From an uncultured Candidatus Actinomarina sp. (GTDB taxonomy: Bacteria > Actinomycetota > Acidimicrobiia > Actinomarinales > Actinomarinaceae), in assembly GCA_902625455.1 (NCBI GenBank), contig CACOBL010000008.1:1-42020 (forward strand): a stretch of DNA of 42,020 nt, given 5' to 3'. Position 1 is the first letter of the stretch. Every line of letters begins with the position of its first letter. The translations under genes and the position numbers were made by a program. The notes beneath the pieces are model-generated. The model had not been told where the DNA came from. It made no database searches and saw only the letters and a program-made list of their open reading frames with translations. Of this stretch, positions 1 to 7,077 are shown piece after piece.

Positions 1-755
1 CAGCATGCGCTGCATCAGCAAATGCAGTTGGTGAAGCAAAAAATATGATTGAAAATGGAATTGTTGATACTGTAGTCACTGGAGGAACTGAATCAGGAAC
101 GACACCAATGACAATTGCAGCTTTTGCCCAAATAAGAGCGCTATCGACTAAAAATGACACTCCTTCTGAAGCTTGCAGTCCTTTTGATAAAAATAGGGAT
201 GGCTTTGTAATGGCTGAGGGTTCAACTGTACTAATTTTAGAAAATGAAGAAACTGCTAAAAATCGTGGTGCAAAAATTTACGGATATGTTGTTGGTTATG
301 GTTCTACTACTGATGCTCACCATATAACGGCACCTGCTGAGGGTGGAGAAGGAGCAGTCCGAGCGATGGATAAAGCATTAAAAGATGCAGGTTTATCTGT
401 TGATGATGTAGATTACATTAACGCACATGGAACATCTACACCAGCAAATGATAAAAATGAAACAACTGCAATTAAAACTTTATTTGGTAGCAGAGCATAC
501 GAAGTTGATATTTCCTCAACAAAATCAATGACCGGTCACCTTCTCGGTGGAGCTGGGGCTTTTGAATCATTGGTATGTATTCTTTCTATTCAAAATGGTG
601 TAATTCCACCAACAATTAATTTAAACAACAAAGATAAAGAGTGTGACTTAAACTATACGCCCAACAAAGCAATTAATAAAGATATCAATATTGCTATGTC
701 AAATTCATTTGGTTTTGGCGGTCATAACGGAGTTCTAGTTTTTTCAAAAACCTAA
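1..755 (+). CDS. fabF: 3-oxoacyl-ACP synthase II (KAS II), 5' truncated by the window edge
   Basis: Condensing enzyme of type II fatty acid synthesis, extending acyl-ACP with malonyl-ACP in the cytoplasm. Only the C-terminal part is present; the reading frame opens at base 3, directly on the active-site region (ACAASANAVGEA, catalytic Cys). The two catalytic histidines follow in their usual contexts: INAHGTSTPANDKNET and STKSMTGHLLGGAGA. The PTINL stretch and the C-terminal NSFGFGGHN loop are typical of FabF rather than FabH. The stop codon at 753-755 directly abuts the stop codon of the convergent fabI gene with no spacer, so the two fatty-acid genes end back to back. The internal ATG at 45 is not a real start because the catalytic cysteine lies before it. 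Confidence 0.95.
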   Translation, partial: ACAASANAVGEAKNMIENGIVDTVVTGGTESGTTPMTIAAFAQIRALSTKNDTPSEACSPFDKNRDGFVMAEGSTVLILENEETAKNRGAKIYGYVVGYGSTTDAHHITAPAEGGEGAVRAMDKALKDAGLSVDDVDYINAHGTSTPANDKNETTAIKTLFGSRAYEVDISSTKSMTGHLLGGAGAFESLVCILSIQNGVIPPTINLNNKDKECDLNYTPNKAINKDINIAMSNSFGFGGHNGVLVFSKT

Positions 756-1535
756 TTACTTAGGAAGCATTGATCCACCAATTGAATGAACTCCTCCATC
801 AGCATGTATTATTTCACCAGTTACAACTTCAGATAAATCAGAAAGTAAAAAGTTTATAACTTTGGCAACGGGCTCTGGATTTTTGGTGTCCCAACCAAGA
901 GGTGCTCGTTGATCCCATTCTTCATTCATTTCAGAAAAGCCTGGAATATTTTTTGCAGCTGTGGTCGCTAAAGGACCAGAGGCTACAGCATTTACTCTGA
1001 CTCCATCTTTTCCCATGTAATATGCAAGATACCTAACAATTGATTGCAAACTAGATTTTGCAACACCTTGCCAGTCATATCCAGGCCATGCCTGTGAATT
1101 GTCAAAATCTAAAGCAACAATTGAAGAAGGATTATTAAGAATTGGCTGGAAAGATGTAGCTAAAGTTTTAAGTGAAAATGCAGAAATTTCAAAACTTTTA
1201 ACAGCGTCGGTAATGTTTGTATTTAAAAAATTTCCACCCATGGCCTCTGTTGGTGAAAATGCAATTGCATGCAAAATTCCATCCAATGAACCAACTTCTT
1301 TCTCAATGCTTTTCATAGCCTCATTAACTTCTGATTGGTCTTCAATGTCCATCGAATATACTTTTATGTCATCTGAAAGTCTTTTTACTGCTCTTTCAGT
1401 AATACGAAGGCCCTTGCCAAAACCGGTAGCTACAACCGTAGCACCATTTTCAATAGCAATTTTTGCAGATGCATAGGCAATACTTTTATCTGTAAGAATT
1501 CCAGTAATGAGAAATTTTTTATCCTTTAAAATCAT
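756..1535 (-). CDS. fabI: Enoyl-[acyl-carrier-protein] reductase, InhA-like
   Basis: NADH-dependent reductase for the last step of each fatty-acid elongation cycle. It is a short-chain dehydrogenase of 259 residues, the normal length for FabI. The N-terminal dinucleotide-binding stretch reads LITGILTDKSIAYASAKIA, with the GI-TD-SIA pattern of mycobacterial InhA. The catalytic Tyr and Lys are spaced as in InhA in PGYDWQGVAKSSLQS, and VRVNAVASGPLATTAAKNIPG follows as the substrate loop region. An AGGA Shine-Dalgarno lies just upstream of the ATG. The resemblance to InhA rather than proteobacterial FabI is one of the hints of an actinobacterial host; this comparison is from memory of the family. 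Confidence 0.93.
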   Translation of the reverse strand: MILKDKKFLITGILTDKSIAYASAKIAIENGATVVATGFGKGLRITERAVKRLSDDIKVYSMDIEDQSEVNEAMKSIEKEVGSLDGILHAIAFSPTEAMGGNFLNTNITDAVKSFEISAFSLKTLATSFQPILNNPSSIVALDFDNSQAWPGYDWQGVAKSSLQSIVRYLAYYMGKDGVRVNAVASGPLATTAAKNIPGFSEMNEEWDQRAPLGWDTKNPEPVAKVINFLLSDLSEVVTGEIIHADGGVHSIGGSMLPK

Positions 1536-1595
1536 ATTTGTCCTATAAATATTTGACCAATTTAATAGTTAATATGTATCAGAAAATAATATCTT

Positions 1596-1994
1596 TTATT
1601 GCTCTTCAGTTGTATGACTAATTGAAGCTTGCTCTTCTTTTTTTATAGAATTGCCTGTTACAACTGCAAGTCCAATCTCAACTAATCCAAAAAGGAAGAA
1701 TCCGTTAAAATCAGTAAAAACTGCGAAAGCTATCAATCCGAGACCACCACTATATCTAATAAGATTAAGCTGTTTACCATTCTCAGCACTACCACCAAGC
1801 AAAAAGAACGCCATTGCAGCAAAATAAAGTGGCAACCCAATAGATCTAACTATCATTGCTTCTTGGTTTGTTGCAAATTCGGCAGTAAAGTCAAACAAAA
1901 ATAATCTGTAAACTACCTCAGGTAATATAAATCCTACTAAAACCAAACCCAAGTAAATTAATGGATCTAGTCTGTTAATTAATTTGTAATTCAT
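1596..1994 (-). CDS. Small multi-pass membrane protein, unknown function
   Basis: A 132-residue protein that I do not recognise. It has about four hydrophobic segments: around residues 12-30, 48-65, 80-95 and 98-113. The C-terminal tail is charged and soluble (KKEEQASISHTTEEQ). The start is supported by a TATAAT box ending seven bases before the ATG, which would give a leaderless mRNA. It lies between fabI and ppdK on the same strand but has its own promoter-like box, so it need not be in an operon with them. Confidence 0.7.
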   Translation of the reverse strand: MNYKLINRLDPLIYLGLVLVGFILPEVVYRLFLFDFTAEFATNQEAMIVRSIGLPLYFAAMAFFLLGGSAENGKQLNLIRYSGGLGLIAFAVFTDFNGFFLFGLVEIGLAVVTGNSIKKEEQASISHTTEEQ

Positions 1995-2001
1995 AGAAGC
2001 A

Positions 2002-2007
2002 ATTATA
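2002..2007 (-). promoter_or_regulatory. -10 box TATAAT of the 132-aa membrane protein gene
   Basis: A perfect TATAAT lies 7 nt before the ATG at 1994, read on the minus strand. Transcription would begin at or next to the start codon, giving a leaderless message. Confidence 0.5.
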
Positions 2008-2024
2008 TCTTAAAATACTAAATC

Positions 2025-4685
2025 TTATAATAAATTAGTTTTAATTATTTCAGCTTGGGCTGCAGCAAGTTTAGCTGTTGGAATTCTAAAGGGAGAGCAT
2101 GAAATATAATCAATTTGGAGTGTGTTGAAAAATTGTATAGAATTTGATTCACCAGCATGCTCACCACAAACACCTATTTTTAAATCTTTATTAGAGCTTT
2201 TGCCTTCACTAATTGAAATCTCAACAACTTTACCTACTGACCCTTGGTCAATTGATACAAAGGGGTCTTCTAGAAAGATATCATTTTCTACATATGAATT
2301 GAGAAATTTTGAAGCATCATCTCTTGATAAGCCAAGTGTTGTCTGCGTTAAATCATTTGTGCCAAAAGAAAAGAATTCAGCATGCTCTGCAATAGATGAA
2401 GAATTTAAAGCAGCACTTGGTAATTCAATCATTGTTCCAATTGTGAAGTTAAAAGTAAATTTCAATTCTTCTTCTAATTGATTTATTTTTTCTAATAGAT
2501 ATTGTTTCATCTGACTTAATTCTTCTGCATTCATAATTAGCGGAATCATTATCTCAGGTGAAACGCTAAGCTTTTCATTTTTACTTAAGTTGTAAGCAGC
2601 TCTAAGTATTGCCTCTACTTGCATTTCATAAATTTCAGGATAGCTTAATCCAAGTCGAACTCCTCTATGGCCAAGCATAGGATTGCTCTCAGATAGCTTT
2701 ACTAACATCTCTCTTATGTGAGCTGGAGATACACCTATTGCATTTCCAAGCTCGGTCATTTCAATATCACTTTTTGGTAAAAATTCGTGCATAGGTGGAT
2801 CGAGTAATCTGACTGTAATTGGTTTATCTTTTAGAAGTATGAATAGATCTTCAAAATCCGAAATTTGATACTTTATTAACTTACTTAATGCTCTCTCTCT
2901 ACCCTGTTTTGTATCTGACATAATCATTTCACGCATAGGAATAATTCTGTCCCCTTCAAAAAACATATGCTCGGTCCTACATAAACCAATTCCTTCTGCG
3001 CCAAATTCTAATGATTTTTTTGTATCAGTAATTGTCTCTGCATTCGCTCGTATTTTGAGTCTTTTAAACTCATCACACCAATCCATAAGGATATTAAATT
3101 CTTCAGAGGGTTTTGGAGGTTCACTTTGAAGTTCACCAATATAGACTTCACCTAAACCACCATCAATTGAAATTATGTCTCCTTCATTTAATATTGTCGA
3201 TCCATTTGAGATAGTTTTTGAAGAATGATCAATAATTAAACTCTCCGCACCAACTACGCATGGTTTGCCCATTCCTCTCGCAACAACTGCTGCATGACTA
3301 GTCATTCCACCTTTTGTTGTTAAAATTCCAACCGAAGAATGCATCCCATGAATATCTTCAGGACTAGTTTCGTCTCTCACTAAAATTACTTCTTTTCCTT
3401 TGCTCGCTTCCTCCTCAGCCTTATCTGCATCAAACACAATTTCACCAACCGCAGCACCCGGAGAGGCATTTAAAGCTTTATTGAATAATTCTTTTTGTTG
3501 AGAATCTACAAACTGGGGATGCAGCAAGTTGGTGATACTATTTGCATCAACCATTGTTACAGCTTCTTCTTTTGTTACAATTCCCTCTTTCTGCATATCG
3601 ATTGCAATTTTTACACTTGCTTGGGCGGTACGTTTTGCCTTTCTAGTTTGGAGCAAGTAAATATCTTCATTTTCAATCGTGAATTCAATATCTTGAACTT
3701 CTTTGTAATGGTTTTCTAACTTTGTAGAGATTTCTAAAATCTCTTTATAAACTTTTGGAAATTTAGATTCCAAGGATTCTTGTTTGATATTTTTAATCTT
3801 TTTTATTGGATGTGGAGTCCTTATACCAGCAACAACATCTTCTCCCTGAGCATTTATTAAGTATTCACCATATAGCTCTTTGTTTCCATTTGATGGATTT
3901 CTTGTAAAGGCAACCCCAGTACCTGACTTATCGTTGAGATTTCCAAAAACCATTGCTTGTACTGTTGCACCCGTACCCCATGAATCAGGAATATTGTTTA
4001 TTTTTCTATATGTAACAGCTCGTTTATTTTGCCAACTATTAAAGACTGCTTCGATTGCACCTTTGAGTTGATCATATGGGTCTTGAGGAAATGCAGCGTT
4101 GGTAAACCTCTCAACTGTATTTTTATAAGCATTGATTATCCAGTTAAGCTGTTCAACATTAAAATCTGCATCAGAATCAACATTATCAATACGTTTTTTA
4201 TTTGCTAATACAGCCTCAAATCTTTCATGTTCAACCCCTAGAACAACATTCGAATACATTTGTATTAAACGCCTGTATGAATCTAGAGCAAATCTCTCAT
4301 CATTAAATGCTTCTGTTAGTTGAGATATGTTACCATCGTTTAATCCAATATTTAAAATTGAATCCATCATGCCCGGCATAGATACTCTTCCACCAGATCT
4401 TACAGATAGTAGAAGTGGAGTGCCTGTATTTCCAAAACTTTTACTAGAGGAGCTCTCAAGCTTTTTTATTGACTCTTTGATTTCATTATCTAAATTATCT
4501 GGAAGCTTTTTATTTTCAGTAAAGTAGTTACAAACCTCTGTTGTAATTGTAAAACCCGGTGGTACGGGAATTCCCATTTTTGACATTTCGGCTAAATTTG
4601 CACCCTTACCACCAAGTAGAGTGTTAAGAGAAGAATCACCATCAGTTTTATCTTTGGAGAACTCAAAAATTAGTTTATTTTCCAT
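2025..4685 (-). CDS. ppdK: Pyruvate, phosphate dikinase
   Basis: Interconverts pyruvate + ATP + Pi and phosphoenolpyruvate + AMP + PPi, serving gluconeogenesis or PPi-linked glycolysis. At 886 residues it matches the usual length of about 870-890. The N-terminal ATP-grasp domain opens with LLGGKGANLAEMSKMGIPVPPGF. The swivelling phosphohistidine domain carries GGMTSHAAVVARGMGKPC with the catalytic His at roughly residue 460. The C-terminal PEP-binding barrel has GLCRTEHMFF, MLGHRGVRLG, FSFGTNDLTQTTLG and the catalytic Cys in GVCGEHAGE. It is transcribed divergently from a GAPDH-like dehydrogenase across a 54-bp spacer; a shared role in lower glycolysis or gluconeogenesis is suggested but not proven. 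Confidence 0.97.
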   Translation of the reverse strand: MENKLIFEFSKDKTDGDSSLNTLLGGKGANLAEMSKMGIPVPPGFTITTEVCNYFTENKKLPDNLDNEIKESIKKLESSSSKSFGNTGTPLLLSVRSGGRVSMPGMMDSILNIGLNDGNISQLTEAFNDERFALDSYRRLIQMYSNVVLGVEHERFEAVLANKKRIDNVDSDADFNVEQLNWIINAYKNTVERFTNAAFPQDPYDQLKGAIEAVFNSWQNKRAVTYRKINNIPDSWGTGATVQAMVFGNLNDKSGTGVAFTRNPSNGNKELYGEYLINAQGEDVVAGIRTPHPIKKIKNIKQESLESKFPKVYKEILEISTKLENHYKEVQDIEFTIENEDIYLLQTRKAKRTAQASVKIAIDMQKEGIVTKEEAVTMVDANSITNLLHPQFVDSQQKELFNKALNASPGAAVGEIVFDADKAEEEASKGKEVILVRDETSPEDIHGMHSSVGILTTKGGMTSHAAVVARGMGKPCVVGAESLIIDHSSKTISNGSTILNEGDIISIDGGLGEVYIGELQSEPPKPSEEFNILMDWCDEFKRLKIRANAETITDTKKSLEFGAEGIGLCRTEHMFFEGDRIIPMREMIMSDTKQGRERALSKLIKYQISDFEDLFILLKDKPITVRLLDPPMHEFLPKSDIEMTELGNAIGVSPAHIREMLVKLSESNPMLGHRGVRLGLSYPEIYEMQVEAILRAAYNLSKNEKLSVSPEIMIPLIMNAEELSQMKQYLLEKINQLEEELKFTFNFTIGTMIELPSAALNSSSIAEHAEFFSFGTNDLTQTTLGLSRDDASKFLNSYVENDIFLEDPFVSIDQGSVGKVVEISISEGKSSNKDLKIGVCGEHAGESNSIQFFNTLQIDYISCSPFRIPTAKLAAAQAEIIKTNLL

Positions 4686-4714
4686 GGTACAAATTAAAAA
4701 TCTACCCCCTAATC

Positions 4715-4720
4715 TATAAT
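4715..4720 (+). promoter_or_regulatory. -10 box TATAAT for the GAPDH-like gene
   Basis: TATAAT lies 20 bp before the ATG at 4740. It is followed by a strong Shine-Dalgarno run (GGGGGGAA, 4729-4736). This is one of the few starts in the window with a clear short leader rather than a leaderless arrangement. No convincing -35 is visible. Confidence 0.5.
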
Positions 4721-4739
4721 TATATATGGGGGGAACGAT

Positions 4740-5786
4740 ATGTCTAAAAATGTAATGGTTATTGGTACTGGCACTATTGGAGAACCTCTTATCGGCCTGT
4801 TAGCAGAACATAAAGATGCTCTTGGATTGGAAGAAATTTTATTTTTTAAAAGAACCCCTCTTTCAGATGAAAAAGGGAAGGTTGAAGCTTTATTAAGAAA
4901 AGGTGCAAAGATAGTTTCAACTTCAGATGTTATATCAGATTTTAAAAAATTAGGGTTTTCTGACATTGAAGATGTAGAAAAAGCATATAAAGATGCAGGT
5001 GTCATTATTGACTGCACTCCAAGCGGTAACGAAAACTGGGAGAATATATATTCAACCCTTGATCAATCAAAAAGATTTATGGCACAGGGATCTGAACATG
5101 GGTTTGGTCCATTCTTTGCTTGGGGTATAAACAATGATGTTCTTGAAAATAGATCAAACAAATATCTTATTGCATCGTGTAATACACATAATATTGCATC
5201 AATAATAAAAACTTTTGCGTTAGATCAGAGTCGTGAACTTGTTGAAGGTCAATTTGTATGTTTGAGAAGAGCCAATGATGTTTCACAAAATGAATCATTT
5301 TCTCCATCACCCACTATTACAAAGCACTCAAATCAAGAATTTGGCACACACCATGCAAGAGATGTTCACGAATTATTTGCCCAAGAAGGTAAAAAATTGA
5401 ATTTATTTTCATCGGCTATAAAATTGCCAACTCAATACATGCACACTTTATGGTTTACGTTACGTTTTACTGACACAATACATTATGAAGATATGATGGA
5501 AAATCTACATAACAGTAAATTCTTAATGGCAACAGAAAAAATGTCATCAAACAAAGTCTTTTCTTTTGGAAGAGATCATGGCTATCACGGAAGATTATTA
5601 TCACATGGAATTGTCGCTGAACAATCACTTCATGTGAAAGATAATGTACTTACTGGTTACTGCTTTACACCGCAAGACGGTAACGCTCTTCTCTCTTCGG
5701 TTGCAGGCACTGTTCAACATTACTACAAAGATAGTTGGGCAGAGAAAATGGAGATTTTTAACCGTTACATATTTAAGAATATCTAA
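4740..5786 (+). CDS. Type II (archaeal-like) glyceraldehyde-3-phosphate dehydrogenase-like oxidoreductase
   Basis: A 348-residue Rossmann-fold dehydrogenase. The N-terminus VMVIGTGTIGEPLIGLLAEH is the nucleotide-binding loop. GVIIDCTPSGNENW and FMAQGSEHG resemble the ADATP and QGGE segments of archaeal type II GAPDH. ASCNTHNIASIIKT, with Cys147, matches the catalytic SCNTT loop of that family, although the second Thr is replaced by His. The family assignment comes from these motifs only; phosphorylating GAPDH activity, and the substrate, are inferences. Its position head-to-head with pyruvate phosphate dikinase fits a carbon-metabolism role. It has a strong Shine-Dalgarno at 4729-4736. Confidence 0.55.
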   Translation: MSKNVMVIGTGTIGEPLIGLLAEHKDALGLEEILFFKRTPLSDEKGKVEALLRKGAKIVSTSDVISDFKKLGFSDIEDVEKAYKDAGVIIDCTPSGNENWENIYSTLDQSKRFMAQGSEHGFGPFFAWGINNDVLENRSNKYLIASCNTHNIASIIKTFALDQSRELVEGQFVCLRRANDVSQNESFSPSPTITKHSNQEFGTHHARDVHELFAQEGKKLNLFSSAIKLPTQYMHTLWFTLRFTDTIHYEDMMENLHNSKFLMATEKMSSNKVFSFGRDHGYHGRLLSHGIVAEQSLHVKDNVLTGYCFTPQDGNALLSSVAGTVQHYYKDSWAEKMEIFNRYIFKNI

Positions 5787-5791
5787 CTATC

Positions 5792-5797
5792 TAGAAT
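5792..5797 (+). promoter_or_regulatory. -10 box TAGAAT before the 170-aa protein gene
   Basis: TAGAAT sits 6 nt upstream of the ATG at 5804. There is no Shine-Dalgarno, so the message is probably leaderless. Confidence 0.45.
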
Positions 5798-5803
5798 GCA
5801 ATT

Positions 5804-6316
5804 ATGGAGAAGATCATTGCTATTGCAATACCAGCCTTATTTTTAGTTGGAATTGTATGGCTGATTATTTCATCAAATAAAAGAATAAATAAGGCACTTT
5901 CTGATGCCTCACAGATTTTAGGTTTTACACTTATAACTTCTAAAAATATATTCAGAAAGAAAAGAATCTTTGGTGAAATTGATGGTTTCAAATGTGAGGT
6001 AGAAGTATACACAAGAAGTCATGGACGTTCCTCAACTACTTACGTCTCCTTCTTTGCTTTTTTTCCAGAGAGCTTTGATATGGGATTGAAGATTAATTGG
6101 CGCGGTGACTTTGATGGAGATGATGAGTATCTGACAGACCTATTTATAAAACGAAATGAAGAACTTATAGAGACATCAAAGAAAAATCTAAGAAAACTAA
6201 GAGTAGAGGATGCATTTGTAAACTCAAGAAAAGTCTTATTTAGAAAATATTACAAAGCTGATGAGATTGTAAAGACAATGAGAGACGTACTTAATTTAGC
6301 AAAATCAATTAAGTAG
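5804..6316 (+). CDS. Membrane-anchored protein of unknown function
   Basis: A 170-residue protein with one N-terminal membrane segment (about residues 4-23, IIAIAIPALFLVGIVWLIIS), then a soluble domain of about 145 residues rich in Lys, Arg and aromatic residues. I recognise no family motif. The N-in anchor leaves the possibilities of a cytoplasmic or extracytoplasmic domain open. The gene starts 17 bp after the GAPDH-like gene but has its own leaderless-type promoter box. Confidence 0.7.
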   Translation: MEKIIAIAIPALFLVGIVWLIISSNKRINKALSDASQILGFTLITSKNIFRKKRIFGEIDGFKCEVEVYTRSHGRSSTTYVSFFAFFPESFDMGLKINWRGDFDGDDEYLTDLFIKRNEELIETSKKNLRKLRVEDAFVNSRKVLFRKYYKADEIVKTMRDVLNLAKSIK

Positions 6317-6328
6317 CTTTTTTAACCA

Positions 6329-6463
6329 CTAATCACGAATATCAGCCCAAAGGGAGTCTTTTTCCATTGGAGCGCGTAATAATCCAATTACCAATAATGC
6401 AAAAGTAGTTATTGGAAATAAAAGAATTAAAAACAAAGGGTACGATGTTATTGTTTCTATCAT
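6329..6463 (-). CDS. 44-residue single-pass membrane microprotein
   Basis: A short minus-strand ORF that fills most of the gap between two plus-strand genes. The product has one membrane segment (about residues 8-29, PLFLILLFPITTFALLVIGL). A short charged C-terminus follows (RAPMEKDSLWADIRD). A TAAAAT box lies 6 nt before the ATG, exactly as at other leaderless starts in this window. That spacing, and the sensible N-terminal helix plus charged tail, are the grounds for calling it a gene. The function is unknown. Confidence 0.5.
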   Translation of the reverse strand: MIETITSYPLFLILLFPITTFALLVIGLLRAPMEKDSLWADIRD

Positions 6464-6469
6464 ATTTTT

Positions 6470-6475
6470 ATTTTA
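6470..6475 (-). promoter_or_regulatory. -10 box TAAAAT of the 44-aa microprotein
   Basis: TAAAAT (minus strand) is separated from the ATG at 6463 by six bases. Confidence 0.4.
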
Positions 6476-6541
6476 CTAAATTGAAATAGATCCTGCTACG
6501 CATGATTATTTTTGTCTTATCTAAATCTTATTGTTTGTTTT

Positions 6542-6745
6542 ATGTATGGCTCAATTGCTTACAACGAGAAGTATGAATTAAAAATTATCGAAACTAACTG
6601 CGTGTCTTGTGGTTTATCAATGGAAATAAGAAAAGGTCTTCCTGCTTATTGTCCAGCTTGTCTTAGAGAATATCCTGCTCTTTTAGAAAAATATAGAAGA
6701 TACCTTAAAGGAACACAGATTGCTGACTTGTTCTATGAGAAGTAA
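6542..6745 (+). CDS. Small zinc-ribbon protein
   Basis: A 67-residue protein with two CXXC-type knuckles (CVSCG near residue 19 and CPACL near residue 35), separated by 13 residues: a zinc-ribbon or rubredoxin-knuckle arrangement. The tail is basic, ending KGTQIADLFYEK. I chose the ATG at 6542, which has a TATTGT box seven bases upstream. A TTG at 6512 would add ten hydrophobic residues without a ribosome site. The last 13 codons, its stop codon and the following -10 box recur in mutated form at 6883-6924. Function unknown; small zinc ribbons like this often bind nucleic acid or partner proteins. Confidence 0.6.
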   Translation: MYGSIAYNEKYELKIIETNCVSCGLSMEIRKGLPAYCPACLREYPALLEKYRRYLKGTQIADLFYEK

Positions 6746-6748
6746 AAT
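6707..6748 (+). repeat. 42-bp direct repeat, copy 1 (tail of zinc-ribbon gene plus -10 box)
   Basis: Encodes KGTQIADLFYEK, the stop codon and the TAAAAT box of the next small ORF. It is 33/42 identical to copy 2 at 6883-6924. Six of the nine differences are synonymous in the zinc-ribbon frame. Confidence 0.7.
6743..6748 (+). promoter_or_regulatory. -10 box TAAAAT of the 47-aa microprotein
   Basis: TAAAAT overlaps the stop codon of the zinc-ribbon gene and lies 6 nt before the ATG at 6755. Confidence 0.4.
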
Positions 6749-6754
6749 ATATTT

Positions 6755-6898
6755 ATGAAAAGTATTTATATTGGGATATCAGTAGTTGCAGTTTCTGCGT
6801 GGTGTTTTATATATTTATCTCCTTGGATAGGAGTAGGTTTTTTAATTAGTGCATTGTCTATTTACAAAATACCACCAAAAGAAAAGGAACTCCAATAG
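6755..6898 (+). CDS. 47-residue two-pass membrane microprotein
   Basis: The predicted product has two hydrophobic stretches (about residues 4-20 and 23-37) joined by a LSPW turn. A charged tail follows (KIPPKEKELQ). The ATG has a TAAAAT box six bases upstream. The last 16 bp overlap, in another frame, a decayed copy of the tail of the upstream zinc-ribbon gene, so this ORF sits where a second zinc-ribbon copy would have been. Function unknown. Confidence 0.45.
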   Translation: MKSIYIGISVVAVSAWCFIYLSPWIGVGFLISALSIYKIPPKEKELQ

Positions 6899-6924
6899 CT
6901 GATTTGTTTTACGAATAGTAAAAT
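6883..6924 (+). repeat. 42-bp direct repeat, copy 2 (remnant of a second zinc-ribbon tail)
   Basis: In the zinc-ribbon frame this reads KGTPIADLFYE followed by TAG TAA, then a TAAAAT box. No zinc-ribbon coding sequence remains upstream in this frame. I read it as the relic of a tandem duplication, retained perhaps because it carries the promoter of the next ORF. Confidence 0.6.
6919..6924 (+). promoter_or_regulatory. -10 box TAAAAT of the 35-aa microprotein
   Basis: Six bases separate TAAAAT from the ATG at 6931. The box lies inside the second copy of the 42-bp repeat. Confidence 0.4.
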
Positions 6925-6930
6925 AATTTG

Positions 6931-7038
6931 ATGATTGATTATTTAATCGAAAATAAATCTATTATTGAACTTCTTATTGTTTCATCAATTGGTATAACTT
7001 CTTTTGTTTTTATTCTTATGGTTGCAATCAAAAAATAG
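6931..7038 (+). CDS. 35-residue single-pass membrane microprotein
   Basis: A short acidic/polar N-terminus (MIDYLIENKS) precedes one membrane helix (about residues 11-33) and a terminal KK. The leaderless promoter layout is the same as for the neighbouring small genes. It ends 39 bp from the convergent pntB stop codon. The function is unknown and the ORF is short enough that chance cannot be excluded. Confidence 0.4.
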   Translation: MIDYLIENKSIIELLIVSSIGITSFVFILMVAIKK

Positions 7039-7077
7039 TCCTATATCGTAGAACTCCATATGAGAACCTTAGTCTTT

